Shown: positions 61,438 through 64,000 of the stretch, piece by piece
Numbering within the stretch: the stretch's first letter is position 1
Layout: every line of letters starts with the position of its first letter
Source: Myxococcota bacterium
GTDB lineage: Bacteria; Myxococcota_A; UBA796; JAJRTE01
NCBI GenBank assembly: GCA_024278455.1
Contig: JAJRTE010000249.1
Coordinates: 1-64,000, forward strand
Direction: 5' to 3'
Length of the DNA: 64,000 nt
The notes under the pieces: model-generated
Seen by the model: the letters and a program-made list of their open reading frames with translations, nothing else
Database searches by the model: none
Told to the model about the DNA's origin: nothing
Made by a program: the position numbers and the translations under genes

Positions 61438-64000
61438 TCAGTTGTAGGGCGAGGGGTTGCGGCCATCCGGGTACCCGAACAGGACGTAGACCTGTCCGTT
61501 TGACGTGTCCTCCCCGGAGCGCCAGGCAGGGACGCCGATGATCAGGTCCATGCGGCCGTCGCTGTTCAGGTCGCCCGCGGACATGGAACCTGGGACCATG
61601 TCGCCGGCGTTTTCGCCGAATACGATCAAATCAGCGGTATCCACGGACAGGTCGAGGATGTCGTCGTCGCCCCAGTCGGAGCCCCAGTCCTCCCGGGATG
61701 CCTTGCCGCGGAAGACGTAGATCTTGCCGGCGTCGTCGCCGTTTTCGTCGTTCCTGGCCACGCCGAGAGCGAAATCATCGTGGCCGTCGCCGTCCATGTC
61801 GCCGATTCCCTGGACGATGCAAGGGCACTCGTCGGCGCCGCTGGCGGAGGGGAGGAACCGGATCATGGCCGGGAGGTAGTCGATGTCGCCTGTTTCCGGG
61901 AGGATATCCCGTCCGAAGACGACGTAGGCCAGGGGGGTGGGGGTTTCGCCGTTCTCGGTGTTGTTTCTCCGGCCGACCAGGAGTTCGTCGTAGCCGTCGC
62001 CGTCCAGGTCCACCGCGCCGCTGATGGAATCTCCCACGTAGTCGTAGTTGGTGGTGCCGAAGTACTCGGGGGCGTTCTCCTGGGGGAACGAGTCGGGAGG
62101 TATGGTGCTGGGGCCGACGAAACTGGGATTGCCCAGGAGCCAGTAGACCGAACCGGGGCTGGTGGCGTAGTCGTGGTAGGTGCCGACGGCCAGGTCTCCG
62201 GTGCCGTCGGCGTTGTTGAACCCGGTATAGGCCACGCTGATTCCGGCGACACGGCCCGGTGCTCCGGCGATGCTGAAGACGTCGTTGGGATTGATTTCTG
62301 GCTCGAACTTGGTGGAGCTGCCTGGAACGATGACGAGGAAACCGGTGGCAAGGTCCTGCGTTTCCCATGGAACACCGATGAGGAGGTCGTCGAGTCCGTC
62401 GTCGTTGATGTCGCCGCCGGAGAGGGAGAAGCCGAGCAGGGATTGGGACGAGGATTTGTTGTCCATGCCTTCCACGGTGGAGAACGAGGCGACGGATAGT
62501 TCGGTGGTTCCCCAGCCTTCGGGCTTTCCGAAGATGATGTAGGTCCGCCCGACATTCGACGCCTTTGCCGTGCTGTGGAAGGGCGCGGACACGGCGAAGT
62601 CCGCGTAGGGGTCCCCGTTGAGATTGCCGAGAAGCGCGACCGCGGAACCGGCCTTTGCCGCGGGTTCTTCCTCGTAGAGGAGGACCGCGTTGGCGTCAAG
62701 GTCCTGGCCCTCGAGCGCTTCCCATCCTGTCGGGCCGCCGAACAGCAGGAAAGCGGCGCCTCGTCCCTGGGTCGGCGTGTATTCCGCGTCGTAGTAGTAC
62801 GCCCCGACGACCATGTCTTCGTAGCCGTCGCCGTTGACGTCGCCGCCGCCGGCCACCGCGTTGCCGACGCGGGCGTCGGCCTTTGCCCCGTGAAGGCGGA
62901 CGTGGGCCCGCTCGAGGCTCAGGGTACCCTCCACCTGACCGTCACAGTTGTTGTCCTGGTTGTCGGACCGCTCGATGGCGCCGGGATAGGTGTAGGGCTG
63001 GTAGTCGTCGCAGTCTCCGTCGAGTTCGCTGTATCCGTCGCCGTCGTCGTCGACGCACGACGTGTCGTTGTCGACGATCCCGTCGCAATCGTTGTCTATT
63101 CCATCGCACTCCGGGATGCCATCGCCGTCGTCGTCCACGCCTTCGGGAGCGCCGAGGTAGATATTCGGGGCGTAGGGAGCGCAATCGTCACACACGTGGC
63201 CGTCGCCGTCCTTGTCGTCCTCTGTGCTTTCTTCCTCGTCCACCTCGCCGTCGCAGTCGTCGTCGACGCCGTTGCCGCAGACCTCGGCGGCGTAGGGGGA
63301 CACGTCGTCGTTGGAGTCGTCGCAGTCCGGGGGGTCCTCGCAGGCTTTCACCCCGTCGGAATCCCGGTCTTGTTCCCCGACAGGCACGCTTTGATCGCAG
63401 TCGTTGTCCTTGCCGTCGCACACCTCGGACGCCCCGGTGTAGGTTATCGGGTCTTCGTCATCGCAGTCCTTGCCGCACTGGCGATATCCGTCTCCATCGT
63501 TATCGACCTCGCTGTCAGGGACCACGCCGTCGCAGTTGTTGTCGAGCCCGTCGCATTGTTCCGACGCGCCCGGGTAGGTGTTGGCCTGGGTATCGTCGCA
63601 GTCGCGGAGGTCCCCGCCGCTACAGCCGTCGAACCCGTCTCCGTCGGCGTCCACTGCGCCGTCTGTGACTCCGTCGCAGTCGTTGTCCTTGCCGTCGTCG
63701 CAGACTTCGGCCTGATCGGGATTGATGTTGGGGTCGGAGTCGTCGCAGTCGTTCTCGCAACTCGAGTAGCCGTCGCTGTCCCGGTAGACGGGGTCGCATT
63801 CGTTGACGGTAATCTGGAGGGGTCCTGCCCGGCCGGAGCTTCCCGCGGCGTCGGTAGCGAAGACGTAGATGTTGTTGTGCAGCCCGGCGACCGAGAAGTA
63901 GGCCAGGATGGTCCAGCTTCCGTCGGTGGCGGGGCGCGACGCCTTGTAGACCAGGGCCGGTTCCATGTCGTCTTCCACGGTGAGGGTGAGGCTTTCCGGC
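61438..64000 (-). CDS. Large surface protein with MopE-like and FG-GAP repeats, 5' end beyond the window
   Basis: Reading frame open to the window edge; at least 853 residues. The N-terminal visible part (TVEDDMEPALVYKASRPATD) is an Ig-like domain ending in GRAGPLQITV. Then come about six to seven Asp/Cys-rich units (NDCDDSDPNINPDQAEVCDD, then DDGKDNDCDGVTD) as in the protein at 44709. Next are about six FG-GAP/integrin-alpha-like units (DVNGDGYEDMVVGAYY, DINDDGLDDLLIGVPW, DLNSDGRMDLIIGVPA) that form a calcium-binding beta propeller. The end is GYPDGRNPSPYN. Probably a secreted, Ca2+-binding adhesion or matrix protein. The stop is 176 bases from the ceramidase start on the same strand. Confidence 0.88.
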   Translation of the reverse strand, partial: PESLTLTVEDDMEPALVYKASRPATDGSWTILAYFSVAGLHNNIYVFATDAAGSSGRAGPLQITVNECDPVYRDSDGYSSCENDCDDSDPNINPDQAEVCDDGKDNDCDGVTDGAVDADGDGFDGCSGGDLRDCDDTQANTYPGASEQCDGLDNNCDGVVPDSEVDNDGDGYRQCGKDCDDEDPITYTGASEVCDGKDNDCDQSVPVGEQDRDSDGVKACEDPPDCDDSNDDVSPYAAEVCGNGVDDDCDGEVDEEESTEDDKDGDGHVCDDCAPYAPNIYLGAPEGVDDDGDGIPECDGIDNDCDGIVDNDTSCVDDDGDGYSELDGDCDDYQPYTYPGAIERSDNQDNNCDGQVEGTLSLERAHVRLHGAKADARVGNAVAGGGDVNGDGYEDMVVGAYYYDAEYTPTQGRGAAFLLFGGPTGWEALEGQDLDANAVLLYEEEPAAKAGSAVALLGNLNGDPYADFAVSAPFHSTAKASNVGRTYIIFGKPEGWGTTELSVASFSTVEGMDNKSSSQSLLGFSLSGGDINDDGLDDLLIGVPWETQDLATGFLVIVPGSSTKFEPEINPNDVFSIAGAPGRVAGISVAYTGFNNADGTGDLAVGTYHDYATSPGSVYWLLGNPSFVGPSTIPPDSFPQENAPEYFGTTNYDYVGDSISGAVDLDGDGYDELLVGRRNNTENGETPTPLAYVVFGRDILPETGDIDYLPAMIRFLPSASGADECPCIVQGIGDMDGDGHDDFALGVARNDENGDDAGKIYVFRGKASREDWGSDWGDDDILDLSVDTADLIVFGENAGDMVPGSMSAGDLNSDGRMDLIIGVPAWRSGEDTSNGQVYVLFGYPDGRNPSPYN

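Noticed and set aside
1-64000. Wholesale reassignment of TAG/TAA to glutamate
   Set aside because: TAG and TAA serve as ordinary stops at many gene ends here (for example 758, 13400, 14776, 15171, 19988, 20924, 44299, 46946), and no family homology continues past them.
1-64000. tRNA, rRNA, integrase or prophage genes
   Set aside because: None recognised on reading either strand; a dedicated tRNA scan was not possible, so small RNAs could be missed.

Overview
The window is high-GC DNA (roughly two thirds G+C by eye) from a Gram-negative bacterium. An Mla lipid-transport operon, Tat and lipoprotein signals, multihaem cytochromes, FHA and TPR proteins, and 'NPGAEEVCNGIDDDCDG'-type repeat proteins all point to a myxobacterium-like (Myxococcota/deltaproteobacterial) lineage. 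The microcompartment shell proteins at 14875-19988 resemble, from memory, those of the myxobacterium Haliangium ochraceum. The exact taxon cannot be fixed from the sequence alone. I recognised no rRNA, tRNA, CRISPR array, insertion sequence or prophage.

Layout. 1-758: broken, edge-truncated Rpn/DUF4351-type gene. 1123-5158: acyltransferase, then mlaE-mlaF-mlaD behind a good promoter. 5394-13400: a giant TPR reading frame interrupted by three in-frame stops, then a second membrane-anchored TPR protein. 13547-14776: class I aminotransferase. 14875-20924: a metabolosome locus (BMC-H, BMC-P, CoA-acylating aldehyde dehydrogenase, PduS/RnfC-like Fe-S protein, BMC-T, two more BMC-P, class II aldolase) with its own promoter and a small dyad. 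21543-25512: polysaccharide deacetylase, NodU/CmcH carbamoyltransferase, short YchF-like GTPase. 25560-38086 (minus strand): a tightly overlapping respiratory operon made of GltD-like FAD/Fe-S protein, Rieske protein, fused cytochrome b, heptahaem cytochrome c, type II DMSO-reductase-family molybdoenzyme alpha, beta and gamma subunits, and a TorD-like chaperone; a separate secreted protein lies downstream. 38087-38414: divergent control region with two consensus-like promoters and a shared dyad, leading on the other side to a hemerythrin-like gene. 39039-44299: hydrolase, dipeptidase, DUF4442 thioesterase-like protein, ClC chloride protein. 44709-48942: MopE-like repeat lipoprotein candidate, secreted protein, FHA protein. 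49138-58363: glycan or glycolipid assembly cluster. 58596-64000: neutral-ceramidase-like lipoprotein and a large FG-GAP/MopE-repeat surface protein that runs off the window.

How the parts work together. In the microcompartment, a shell-enclosed class II aldolase would release an aldehyde. A CoA-acylating dehydrogenase would oxidise it, with the PduS-like Fe-S protein handling electrons. The dehydrogenase carries an N-terminal, and the aldolase a C-terminal, predicted encapsulation helix. No phosphotransacylase, kinase or alcohol dehydrogenase is present here, so the pathway is incomplete. In the respiratory operon, quinol (or a donor feeding the FAD/Fe-S protein) would pass electrons through cytochrome b/Rieske and the heptahaem cytochrome to a periplasmic molybdoenzyme, or in the reverse direction if that enzyme is a dehydrogenase.

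Two signals cut across the window. (1) Five in-frame stops in three otherwise intact genes all fall where a glutamate codon (GAG/GAA to TAG/TAA, a G-to-T change) is the natural reading. (2) The palindrome CTCGAG is iterated far beyond base-composition expectation and in more than one reading frame, reminiscent of the HIP1 palindrome of cyanobacteria.
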